Source of the DNA: Prevotellaceae bacterium UBA6858
GTDB lineage: Bacteria > Bacteroidota > Bacteroidia > Bacteroidales > Bacteroidaceae
Assembly: GCA_002451695.1 (NCBI GenBank)
Contig: DKDC01000033.1
Span: 7,068-44,066 of the forward strand
Length of the DNA stretch: 36,999 bases
Direction of reading: 5' to 3'
Shown: piece after piece, positions 8,319 through 15,709 of the stretch
How the letters are laid out: every line of letters begins with the position of its first letter
Position numbering within the stretch: position 1 is the first letter of the stretch
Made by a program: the position numbers and the translations under genes
Notes under the pieces: generated by a model
What the model saw: the letters and a program-made list of their open reading frames with translations, nothing else
The model's database searches: none
Told to the model about the DNA's origin: nothing

Positions 8319-8429
8319 GCAGGGAGCATATGGCATACGCCCTGAATTGCGCGTGGTTATAATGTTTTTGCTACAGTTTGCAATGCGGTTCATGCGGTGG
8401 TGTACAGGGCGTATGCCATAAGCCCCTAC
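8319..8429. repeat. 110-bp inverted-repeat (REP/MITE-like) element, copy 1
   Basis: Ends of about 25 bp (8319-8344 and 8405-8429) form an imperfect inverted repeat. Each contains its own palindrome of the form GGCATACGCC or GGCGTATGCC. It matches the copy at 15340-15449 in ends, length and in the internal segment before the right end (GCGG, TCA, GCGG, then GTGTACAGGG). No open frame is inside. It lies 50 bp before array R4. The 8124-8862 gap holds only this, array R4 and the terminator of the operon to the right. Confidence 0.8.
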
Positions 8430-8479
8430 AACTATCGCAAAGCCATAATCGCCCATCCTTTCCCAAACACAACGAAAAC

Positions 8480-8598
8480 CACATCGGATGTAGGAAAAAC
8501 TATGTCCGATGCAGAAAAAATTATGTCTGATATAATTTAAACTACATCAGACCTTTTTGGGGCGTTTACAAACATCTGAAAAACAAGAACTTGCAACA
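8480..8598 (+). repeat. 21-bp word array R4
   Basis: Words start at 8480, 8501, 8522 and 8543, exactly 21 bp apart. The first contains a perfect dyad, ACATCGGATGT. The last two form an inverted pair followed by T5 (8553-8557). A TTTACAA word is in register at 8564 and an ACTTGCAAC segment at 8585. Confidence 0.85.
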
Positions 8599-8794
8599 AC
8601 ATTGCAAGGTTTGTGTAAAACCGTATTAATCAACGCGTTAAACGACTTCCCAATGCTTTCGCGAATTTTAAAGGAATACGGCGGAAAACCTACAGCATAC
8701 GACGGCGGTTATGCACCATATTTTCAAATGCGCACACACGCCGCCCCGGTTCTGGCTGTTGCTGGAAATGTATTAAAGCCGCTGAAAAACGGCA

Positions 8795-8840
8795 ATAAAA
8801 AAACCATCCCCGGACATTTGAATGCCCGGGGATGGTTAAA
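8795..8840 (-). terminator. Terminator of the susC-susD operon
   Basis: On the minus strand AACCATCCCCGG (8837-8826) pairs perfectly with CCGGGGATGGTT (8813-8802), followed by a T-rich run (8801-8796). It lies about 25 bp after the last gene of the operon. It is a strong intrinsic terminator. Confidence 0.9.
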
Positions 8841-8862
8841 AGTGCATTATCTAAGCCGCTGC

Positions 8863-9411
8863 TTAGTATGTTCCGGTTGATGCGCTCAGGTAGCCCGACA
8901 CCTTGAGGTAGCCGTAAGACGTTCCGTCAACCTTCACATAGTAAACTATGCTGTCGGTCTTGATGCTCTGGCCACGGTCCTTCTCAACGGTGGCAGCATT
9001 CTTCAGCACCTTGCCGCCGATGATCGTGGCAGCCTTGCCATACTGGTTCTCGGCATTCTCAACAGAGAATGTCATGCCCTTGACGTTAACCTTAACCTTG
9101 TGGCTGTAGTCGTCATCGCCGCCGAAGTTGCACTCGCCCTGATCGTCAACCCACATCTCGTTGCTCTTGTTGGCAGCCGTGTTGTAGGTCATGAGGTCGC
9201 TGCCGAAAGCTCCGGCCTCTTCCCAATTCCAACTGTCGATATTGGCAACATCACCCTGCGCGTCGCAAGTGAAGACACTCACAACCCATGCGCCTGCCAG
9301 TTTCTCAACCTTTGTGCCGCCGGCACTTGTGCTGCTGTCGCTGGGGTCGCTGTCGCAAGAGGTGAAACCCATTACCAACGCTGCCGCTATCAATAAAAGA
9401 TATTTCTTCAT
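8863..9411 (-). CDS. Small surface lipoprotein of the SusC/D operon
   Basis: A 182-residue lipoprotein. The signal peptide ends in a lipobox GFTSC with Cys19, followed at once by DSDPSD, an acidic stretch of the kind that sends Bacteroidetes lipoproteins to the cell surface. The mature part is beta-rich and mostly polar. Its position after an Ig-like lipoprotein and its length recall the small lipid-binding or calycin-like lipoproteins often encoded at the end of such operons; I cannot name the fold with certainty. It is the last gene of the four-gene operon, 25 bp after its neighbour and just before a strong terminator. Probable role: accessory binding protein of the outer-membrane importer. 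Confidence 0.75.
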   Translation of the reverse strand: MKKYLLLIAAALVMGFTSCDSDPSDSSTSAGGTKVEKLAGAWVVSVFTCDAQGDVANIDSWNWEEAGAFGSDLMTYNTAANKSNEMWVDDQGECNFGGDDDYSHKVKVNVKGMTFSVENAENQYGKAATIIGGKVLKNAATVEKDRGQSIKTDSIVYYVKVDGTSYGYLKVSGYLSASTGTY

Positions 9412-9436
9412 GATTGAAATTCTGTTTTTAGTTTAA

Positions 9437-10126
9437 TTATTTCTCCAGCACCATTACAAGGTGGTAACTGATCTTCACATCCATCGTAACCTTTCCGGTC
9501 TCGGGATCGTAGCTGCCCGTAACGCTTGTCATCTTGTTGTTCCAGGGGTCGGAGCTTGAAAGGCCCGTGATGCTGTTGTCCTTGCCCAATGCAAAGTATC
9601 CCTTGCACCTGTAGGAAGAGCCGTATCCCACCGTAACATCATACAAGCCGCCCCAGAAGTCGCTTATGGAATACAAGCCGGGGGCTTCCTGCGTGAGGGT
9701 TACAGAGTTGCCGATAACCGGGTATCTGTCAAACAGGGACTGTGAACCGTCGGTGTTCTTAACCTTGTACGTGCCGCTGATGTCTGTGGTAACCTCAGGG
9801 TCATAAACCAGCACCTTGCGGGTAACAGAGGCGGAGAAGCCGTCCTTGTTGGCAGCCGAATAGGTAACATCGTATATGCCCATAGTGTTTGAGTCAACAT
9901 CGCCACTGACAACCACCTTGGAGGTTACGTCTTCCGTGCCCTCGGTTGCGGTATATCCCGGGTCAACATATTTCGAGCCTACAGGCACAAGATAGGTGCT
10001 GCCCTCGTTCAAGTCAATGGAAACGTAATTTGTGACATACGCATCGTCCTTTCCGTCGTAGTCGCAGGAAGAGAAGCCTACGAGTACGAATGCGGCAAGT
10101 GCGAACAAACTTATTATCTTTTTCAT
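9437..10126 (-). CDS. Ig-like-domain surface lipoprotein (DUF5011/DUF5012-like)
   Basis: A 229-residue lipoprotein. The longer open frame begins at 10138, but the ATG at 10126 gives the natural signal peptide MKKIISLFALAAF with lipobox GFSSC. After the cysteine comes DYDGKDDA, again acidic. Residues from about 45 to 110 match the bacterial Ig-like repeat seen in DUF5011-type proteins (VPxGxxYxDPGYTA, DVT, then GIYDVTYSA). The C-terminal half has the pattern of Bacteroidetes DUF5012 proteins, which commonly sit beside SusD. It probably forms part of the surface binding complex. Family naming is from recognition of the pattern and context. The ligand is unknown. Confidence 0.78.
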   Translation of the reverse strand: MKKIISLFALAAFVLVGFSSCDYDGKDDAYVTNYVSIDLNEGSTYLVPVGSKYVDPGYTATEGTEDVTSKVVVSGDVDSNTMGIYDVTYSAANKDGFSASVTRKVLVYDPEVTTDISGTYKVKNTDGSQSLFDRYPVIGNSVTLTQEAPGLYSISDFWGGLYDVTVGYGSSYRCKGYFALGKDNSITGLSSSDPWNNKMTSVTGSYDPETGKVTMDVKISYHLVMVLEK

Positions 10127-10155
10127 TTTGAATGTCATATTAACTGTTTCAGATT

Positions 10156-11646
10156 TTATTTATCCCAGAACACAGGGGTTGTAAGAGCCGGCTGCTCGGG
10201 AGCATACTCGTTGAGGTTCTTGCTCGTTGTGGAGTAGAACACGCGCAAGGGAACGGCCTTTGTGCCAAGGTCGTCGCGATAGGGATAGATAAGGTCGCCG
10301 GCAGAATACTTGGTTTTGTCAGCCTCGTATTCCTTACCTGTGAGCCCCCAGGAGGGAACGTTGGTGCGGCGTTGCTCCGACCAAGCCTCCATGTGATCCA
10401 TATAGAGAAGGGCAACCCACTTCTGCATGTAAACAAGCTTGAGCTTTGCCTCGTTGCCGCTCTGGGCATCCCATGAAGTGCGGTTTTGGGCGAGGAACTC
10501 GTCTGCACCCGACACGCCGCGAGTTTCAAAGTCAGCCTTTACGCCAGCCACGTATGCAGCCTTTGCCTTAGCCTCATCGTTGAAATACTTGAGGTAAACC
10601 TCTGAAAGCAGGAACTGCAATTCAGCCTGAGTAAAGAACTCAACCGGCTTGGTTGCATAGTAGTTAACACCGCTCACCACGCCGTTGTCCTTGAAAGTGT
10701 AGCCGTTCTGCTGGTGCGTACCGGGCAGAAGACCTGCATACTGACCGGCATCGTCGCCTGCGGTAGCCTTTGTGAAAGTGTAGGCTATACGCGGGTCGTT
10801 GGTGAGGTTCATGTAGCTGATGATAGGAAGCGCAGCCACGTGGTTATCCGCCAAAGAACGGTGGTTAGCCTCGTACCAGGGGTTGCTCTTGCCCTTCTCG
10901 TCGCGGAAGCCCGGCTGGTATTCAAAGTTGCCGGAGAAGAACTCGTTCTTCGTTACAACTTCCTTGAGCTTTGCCGTGTAGGCTGCCGCATCAATGCCGC
11001 CCTGAATCATGCGGAGGTACATACGGACGCGGAGTGCGTTAACAAACCCCTTCCACTGGCTTATGTTGCCGTCTGCAATAAGATCCTTGGCCTCCATAGC
11101 CTTGTCGTCGGGATTGATGGCTGCTTCCGCATCGTCAAGCTCCTTGAGAACGCCGGCATAAATAACCTCTCCGTTGTCATACTTGGGCTTCGACACGTTT
11201 GCACCCTTGTTGCCTTCGGTATAGGGAGCCTCGCCTGTTGCGTCAACCATAAGCTGCAATGCGTACGCACGGAGCGCGGTTGCAGCAAAGAGGTCATAGG
11301 TGTTCTTGGTCTTGCCCTTAATCTCCTCTATGTCCTGAAGCGCGCCGGCATAAATGCCGCTGTACCAACGGTCAGAGATGTTGTCGTCCGCCGTGAGCTG
11401 ATACCATGTATATTTGTTATACTGGTTAGCAGTAGGAGCCTGGTCGAAATACTGCACGAAGAAGCCCGCCGTATTATACATACCGTCGCCAGTTACCACT
11501 GCCACGTAGTTCTGTGCCGCCGGCATGATAAGACTCACGTTAACACCCGACCCACCGGGGTTGTTGGGGTCTTCGTTGATGTCAAGACTGCCGCAGCCGG
11601 TAAGCGTGGCAAGTCCTATTGCTGACAATAATAATATTTTTTTCAT
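10156..11646 (-). CDS. SusD/RagB-family nutrient-binding outer-membrane lipoprotein
   Basis: A 496-residue SusD-like protein. A lipobox LTGC at Cys18 is followed by GSLDINEDPNNP, the characteristic SusD N-terminus. The TPR-type helices and the region FTQAELQFLLSEVYL near residue 350 fit the SusD-like_2 type that acts as the lid of the TonB-dependent transporter. It starts 18 bp after the susC stop. SusD lids capture glycans or peptides at the cell surface and hand them to SusC. Nothing in the sequence reveals the ligand, and no glycosidase or peptidase lies in the operon. Confidence 0.92.
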   Translation of the reverse strand: MKKILLLSAIGLATLTGCGSLDINEDPNNPGGSGVNVSLIMPAAQNYVAVVTGDGMYNTAGFFVQYFDQAPTANQYNKYTWYQLTADDNISDRWYSGIYAGALQDIEEIKGKTKNTYDLFAATALRAYALQLMVDATGEAPYTEGNKGANVSKPKYDNGEVIYAGVLKELDDAEAAINPDDKAMEAKDLIADGNISQWKGFVNALRVRMYLRMIQGGIDAAAYTAKLKEVVTKNEFFSGNFEYQPGFRDEKGKSNPWYEANHRSLADNHVAALPIISYMNLTNDPRIAYTFTKATAGDDAGQYAGLLPGTHQQNGYTFKDNGVVSGVNYYATKPVEFFTQAELQFLLSEVYLKYFNDEAKAKAAYVAGVKADFETRGVSGADEFLAQNRTSWDAQSGNEAKLKLVYMQKWVALLYMDHMEAWSEQRRTNVPSWGLTGKEYEADKTKYSAGDLIYPYRDDLGTKAVPLRVFYSTTSKNLNEYAPEQPALTTPVFWDK

Positions 11647-11664
11647 GCTTGTCTGTTCTTATGT

Positions 11665-14600
11665 TTAGAAGCTGATCTTAATGTTGAAACCGTAGCTGCG
11701 GGTTGACGGGTTAGCACCGTACTCGCCGAACATTGCGGCAAGGTCGCCGCTCATGGAAGAGTTTTCAGGATCAACGAATGTGTTGTCGCTCGGAGTCCAC
11801 ATGATGAGGTTGCGGCCGAAGAACGAAACGGATGCGCCGGTAAGGAATGTCTTGTCAATCCACTTCTTCGGGAGATTCCAAGTTACAGCCACATCGCGGA
11901 GTTTCACGAAGCCGCGGCTTACGAGGTCGGAAGCGTCGCAGTCGTACTGGTCAGCCCAATAGCTCTGGATATAGTTGTAGTCCATAGCCGTAGTATTTTC
12001 CACGTATGAAACACTACCGTCGGCAGCAGTTACCTTGTTCACGGAGTTGGGAACGATGAACGGCTTGCGGTCGTTGTAAACTGTCTGCTTTGCGATACCG
12101 GTGAAGAACACTGTACCCTTTGTGCGGGTGTACATCTTACCGCCTACGCGGGCCTCCATGTTAGCCGTAAGGCTGATGTCCTTCCAGCGGAGGGTTGTTC
12201 CCCAGCCAAGAGTGTATTTGTGGTTCATGTCGCCACAATATTCGTATTTGTCGCTCTTTACAGGCAAACCTGTGTTGGAAGCCACAACTACGTGGCCTTC
12301 GGGGTCGCGCTCGAGTTTCTGTGCCTTGTACATGCCAAGGGGTTTGCCCTTTACAGCATACAAACCAGTTCCGCCGCTGAATCCGAAGATGGCGATTTCC
12401 GAGCCGAGGTCTTTGGGAAGGCTTACAACCTTTGTGCGGTTGAGCGTCCAGTTCAAGTTGAGATCCCACTGCCAGTCGCGTGTCTTGATGGGAGTGCCTT
12501 GAATGAGAAGTTCAACACCCTTGTTGGTAATCTCGCCGATGTTCACATAACGGCGTGTGAAGCCCGTACCCGGGTCAAGGTTCATCGCGAGAGTCTGGTT
12601 GTTAGTGCTACGGTTATAATAAGCGAAGTCGAACGACAAGCGGTTGCGGAGGAATGCCATGTTAAGGCCAAGTTCCCACTCTGTGGTCATCTCGGGCTTC
12701 AGCTTGTTGTTACCCATAATGTTCGAGAGGGTGAAAGCGTTAATGCCGTTGAGGGGGAAGTTAACCTCGCCCCAGCCGGAGCCGTTGGCTGCTGCCTGTG
12801 CGTAAACAGTGTTGGTGGCATACCATTTGGCATCGTTGCCGGTCTTACCCCAGGCTGCGCGGAACTTACCGAACGAGATAATGTCCTTAAGCTCCTTGGG
12901 AAGGAGTTCGGTGAATACGAAGCTGCCAGTGAAACCGGGATAGAAATATGAGCGGTTGTCCTTGGGAAGGGTTGACGACCAGTCGTTACGGCCGGTAATT
13001 GTGAGGTAAACCATATCTTTCCAAGATCCTTCCACCTGTCCGTAAAGACCCATAAGGCGCTTGTGGAAGCTGTTGTCCACGACAGTAGGCGTGCTTCCCG
13101 AGTTGGCTGTGTTGAACCACGTTGGAACGTCAAGGCCCGAAACCTCCTGCGAAGCTTTTGAAAGTTTCTGCTCGTGGGTGTTGAAACCGAGGATTGCGTT
13201 AAGGTTGAAGTCCTCGTTGATGGGCTTCGAGAAGTTAAGCATGAAGTCCTGCTCCATGAGGCGTTCCTTGCGGTCCATGGTGTAAACCCAACCTGTCTGC
13301 TGGCTGATGTCCTTGTTGTTGTCCCAGTTGGGTGTTCCTGCCCAAAGCACACTCATGTTGGGGATGCCGTTGCGGGTTTTGTGGATTGTGTAGTCCATAC
13401 CCACGCGGTATGTGAACTTCAGGAAGTCGAAGATGCTGTAGTCGAACTGGAACTTGCCCCAAAGCTTGTCCATCTCCGCCTTGTCCATATAGTTTTTCAG
13501 GATGTAGTAGGGGTTGGTCGCGTTGTAAGGGGTGTAGTAGTAGCCCGGGGTGTTGAAAGGATCACTAAGGTCTTTCTGTGCCGTGATGCTTACATCGCGG
13601 GGAACATTGTATAGCGAGAAAATCGGGTTGAGCCTCTGGCCGGTTGACACAAAGTTGTTCTTCTGGTAAGAATAGCTCAACGATGACGAGAATGTGAGCT
13701 TGTTGTTCACACGGTAGCTGCCGTTCGAGGTGAACGTGTATTTGTTGTAAGCGTCAGCGCGTGTGGGATAAACACCGTTGTTGTTGATGTTTGAGAGCGA
13801 AACGAAGAAATTGCTCTTGTCGGTTGCGCCGTCAAACGAAACGCTGTTGTTGAACATCACGCCAGTGTCGAAGTAGTCGCGGATGTTGTTCTTGATAGGC
13901 TTGTAGCTCTTGACGCGCTGCGAGTTGTCGTAAACATATCCGTAAACCCTCTCGAGACCGTCGAAGCGCGGGCCCCATGAACCGTTCTCTATCTCAACGT
14001 GCTCGCCGCTAGCGCCCTGGCCGAAACGGTTCTGCATCTCAACAAGACGAGACACATTGGAGAACTGGATACCGCCATTATATGTAATGCCGACACCCTT
14101 GTCGCGCTTCTTACCCTTCTTGGTGGTAATCATGATAACGCCGTTTGCCGCACGCGAGCCGTAGAGGGCGGTAGCCGCAGCACCCTTGAGGACAGTCATC
14201 TCTTCAACGTCGTCAGGGTTGATGGCATTCGCGCCGCTACCGAAGTCCCAGTTGTGGTTAAGCTCATCCTCACTCTGGATTGCCTCATTGCTCATAGGCA
14301 CACCGTCAATCACATACAGCGGCTGGTTGCTGCCTGCCAACGACTGGAAACCACGGATGATGACCGAGTTGGTCGATCCCGGGTCGCTGTTGTTGGAGAT
14401 GGACACACCGGCAATCTTTCCCTGCAGGCCCTGCATGATGTTGGCGTTGCGGGTTTCGGTTATCTCATCCGTTTTAACCGCCGTTGCCGAATAGCCCAGC
14501 GACTTTTCGGAACGCTTGATGCCGAGCGCGGTTACAACCACGCCGCCGAGCACCTTGTCGTTGGATTTGAGAGCGACATTCATCACGCCCTTCACCGGGA

Positions 14601-14850
14601 GCGTCTGTGCCTCCATTCCGATGAACGAGAAGCGTATCTGCTTTGCAGACGCGGGGAGGTTTGAAAGCGTGAAGCGACCGTCTCCGTCGGTGTTCACGCC
14701 GACTGTCGTCCCGGGCACACTGACGCTCACGCCGATCAACGGCTCGCCGTTGTCTGCGGAGGTAACGCGTCCGGTTACGGTCTTGACTTGTGCGTTTACA
14801 AGGAGACACGTGAAGGCTCCCAATAAAAGCATCATCAATTTTTTACCCAT
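11665..14850 (-). CDS. SusC/RagA-family TonB-linked outer-membrane transporter
   Basis: A 1061-residue transporter with an N-terminal signal peptide (cleavage likely after NA, residue 20). A carboxypeptidase-regulatory-like domain covers about 25-105. The plug follows (about 115-230), beginning near LGYSATAVK and containing NIMQGLQGKIAGV and LYVIDGVPM. The 22-strand beta-barrel fills the rest and ends in ISF, with the terminal Phe typical of outer-membrane proteins. It imports nutrients with energy from TonB-ExbBD. It is the first gene of susC-susD-Ig lipoprotein-small lipoprotein. There is no adjacent sigma/anti-sigma pair or hybrid two-component regulator, and the plug-preceding extension is short, so regulation must come from elsewhere or from the long leader. 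Confidence 0.95.
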   Translation of the reverse strand: MGKKLMMLLLGAFTCLLVNAQVKTVTGRVTSADNGEPLIGVSVSVPGTTVGVNTDGDGRFTLSNLPASAKQIRFSFIGMEAQTLPVKGVMNVALKSNDKVLGGVVVTALGIKRSEKSLGYSATAVKTDEITETRNANIMQGLQGKIAGVSISNNSDPGSTNSVIIRGFQSLAGSNQPLYVIDGVPMSNEAIQSEDELNHNWDFGSGANAINPDDVEEMTVLKGAAATALYGSRAANGVIMITTKKGKKRDKGVGITYNGGIQFSNVSRLVEMQNRFGQGASGEHVEIENGSWGPRFDGLERVYGYVYDNSQRVKSYKPIKNNIRDYFDTGVMFNNSVSFDGATDKSNFFVSLSNINNNGVYPTRADAYNKYTFTSNGSYRVNNKLTFSSSLSYSYQKNNFVSTGQRLNPIFSLYNVPRDVSITAQKDLSDPFNTPGYYYTPYNATNPYYILKNYMDKAEMDKLWGKFQFDYSIFDFLKFTYRVGMDYTIHKTRNGIPNMSVLWAGTPNWDNNKDISQQTGWVYTMDRKERLMEQDFMLNFSKPINEDFNLNAILGFNTHEQKLSKASQEVSGLDVPTWFNTANSGSTPTVVDNSFHKRLMGLYGQVEGSWKDMVYLTITGRNDWSSTLPKDNRSYFYPGFTGSFVFTELLPKELKDIISFGKFRAAWGKTGNDAKWYATNTVYAQAAANGSGWGEVNFPLNGINAFTLSNIMGNNKLKPEMTTEWELGLNMAFLRNRLSFDFAYYNRSTNNQTLAMNLDPGTGFTRRYVNIGEITNKGVELLIQGTPIKTRDWQWDLNLNWTLNRTKVVSLPKDLGSEIAIFGFSGGTGLYAVKGKPLGMYKAQKLERDPEGHVVVASNTGLPVKSDKYEYCGDMNHKYTLGWGTTLRWKDISLTANMEARVGGKMYTRTKGTVFFTGIAKQTVYNDRKPFIVPNSVNKVTAADGSVSYVENTTAMDYNYIQSYWADQYDCDASDLVSRGFVKLRDVAVTWNLPKKWIDKTFLTGASVSFFGRNLIMWTPSDNTFVDPENSSMSGDLAAMFGEYGANPSTRSYGFNIKISF

Positions 14851-15014
14851 AATCTTACTTTTTAGATTAAACTTAGTTTTTGTATTGTTGTTATATGTAT
14901 AATCTCCTTAGTTCGCCATAATCTTTTTACAGCCGGTTCACGGCTGCGACACGGCATATATACATTATATATAATATGTAAGCAATTGCAATTTCACCAT
15001 TGGCTACTTCATAC
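14851..15014 (-). promoter_or_regulatory. Long untranslated leader of susC
   Basis: If transcription starts at the promoter at 15021-15052, the susC mRNA has a leader of about 160 nt. On the minus strand it contains an AT-only palindrome (about 14964-14984) and a hairpin CAGCCG-TGAAC-CGGCTG (14946-14930). No open frame with a good start is seen in it. Such leaders in Bacteroides can be targets of antisense RNA or other post-transcriptional control. That role here is a guess from the length and structure only. Confidence 0.4.
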
Positions 15015-15020
15015 ATTTTT

Positions 15021-15052
15021 GCAAAAGTAGGAATTTCCGTTAACAACAAAAA
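15021..15052 (-). promoter_or_regulatory. Probable susC operon promoter
   Basis: On the minus strand TACTTTTG (15029-15022) followed by C is a full -7 match. Upstream the -33 position at 19 bp is TTTT (15052-15049); a TTTG lies at a 17-bp spacing (15050-15047). Confidence 0.6.
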
Positions 15053-15339
15053 CACTACATTATGATATTTTTTACGCGACAAACGAGTGTTTTTCTCTCT
15101 TTTTTAACAAAACGGCACGAATTTGAGCCGTTTTTCCCAATTTTTCGCACTCCATTCCTTTTTTCAAACGTAAACAGGAAGCTTAAAAAAGACAAAACGA
15201 CATTTTGTTAAAATTTCAGCGAAAATCGCCAAATGCAAACTTTTTTACACGTCCAACTTTGTTTTGGCAGCTTCGGTTTGCATTTTATTACATTTGCATC
15301 TTCAGCAGCAATCCCGACAGATTTATAAACTTCACCTCC

Positions 15340-15449
15340 GTAGGGGCGTATTGCATACGCCCTGAATTGCGCCGTTTTGCAATTTTGTGGCGGCGGATTG
15401 CGGTGCGGCTCACGCGGCTGTGTACAGGGCGTATGCCATACGCCCCTAC
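15340..15449. repeat. 110-bp inverted-repeat (REP/MITE-like) element, copy 2
   Basis: Ends of 25 bp (15340-15364 and 15425-15449) match as an inverted repeat at 24 of 25 positions. Each starts GTAGGGGCGTAT and contains a palindrome around GCATACGCC. The centre is about 60 bp without an open frame. It lies 72 bp before array R5. The linker between begins ATATATACAAT and ends with CAAAACACAAGCCGGGAAAA; almost the same beginning and end occur between the half copy at 30416 and array R7. Confidence 0.85.
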
Positions 15450-15521
15450 ATATATACAATTACGAACAATCATCAAATCGCATCGTTCATACAATTGGCG
15501 CAAAACACAAGCCGGGAAAAC

Positions 15522-15637
15522 AGCATGGGACATGGGAAAAATTATGTCTGATGTAATTTTTCCTACATCAGACATAATCCAAACTACATCAGACCTTTTT
15601 TCAACGCTTGCAAGTGCAAGAATTACAGAAACTTACG
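15522..15637 (+). repeat. 21-bp word array R5, bidirectional terminator-like
   Basis: Words start at 15522 (degenerate), 15543, 15564 and 15585. The second and third form a perfect 15-bp inverted repeat (15541-15555 and 15564-15578) with an 8-nt loop. On the minus strand it is followed by TTTTTCC, so it looks like an intrinsic terminator for the aminopeptidase gene that ends at 15710. On the plus strand the last word is followed by T7. A GCTTGCAAG word is in register at 15606. Confidence 0.85.
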
Positions 15638-15709
15638 TTACAGTCCCAAAATCAACGCAATCGTTTGCAATCCAACACGTTACGCCTTTCCCACAGCATC
15701 CCGCCGAAT

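Noticed and set aside
8557..8880. 107-codon plus-strand frame
   Set aside because: It begins inside array R4 and reads through the terminator of the susC operon into the end of a real gene.
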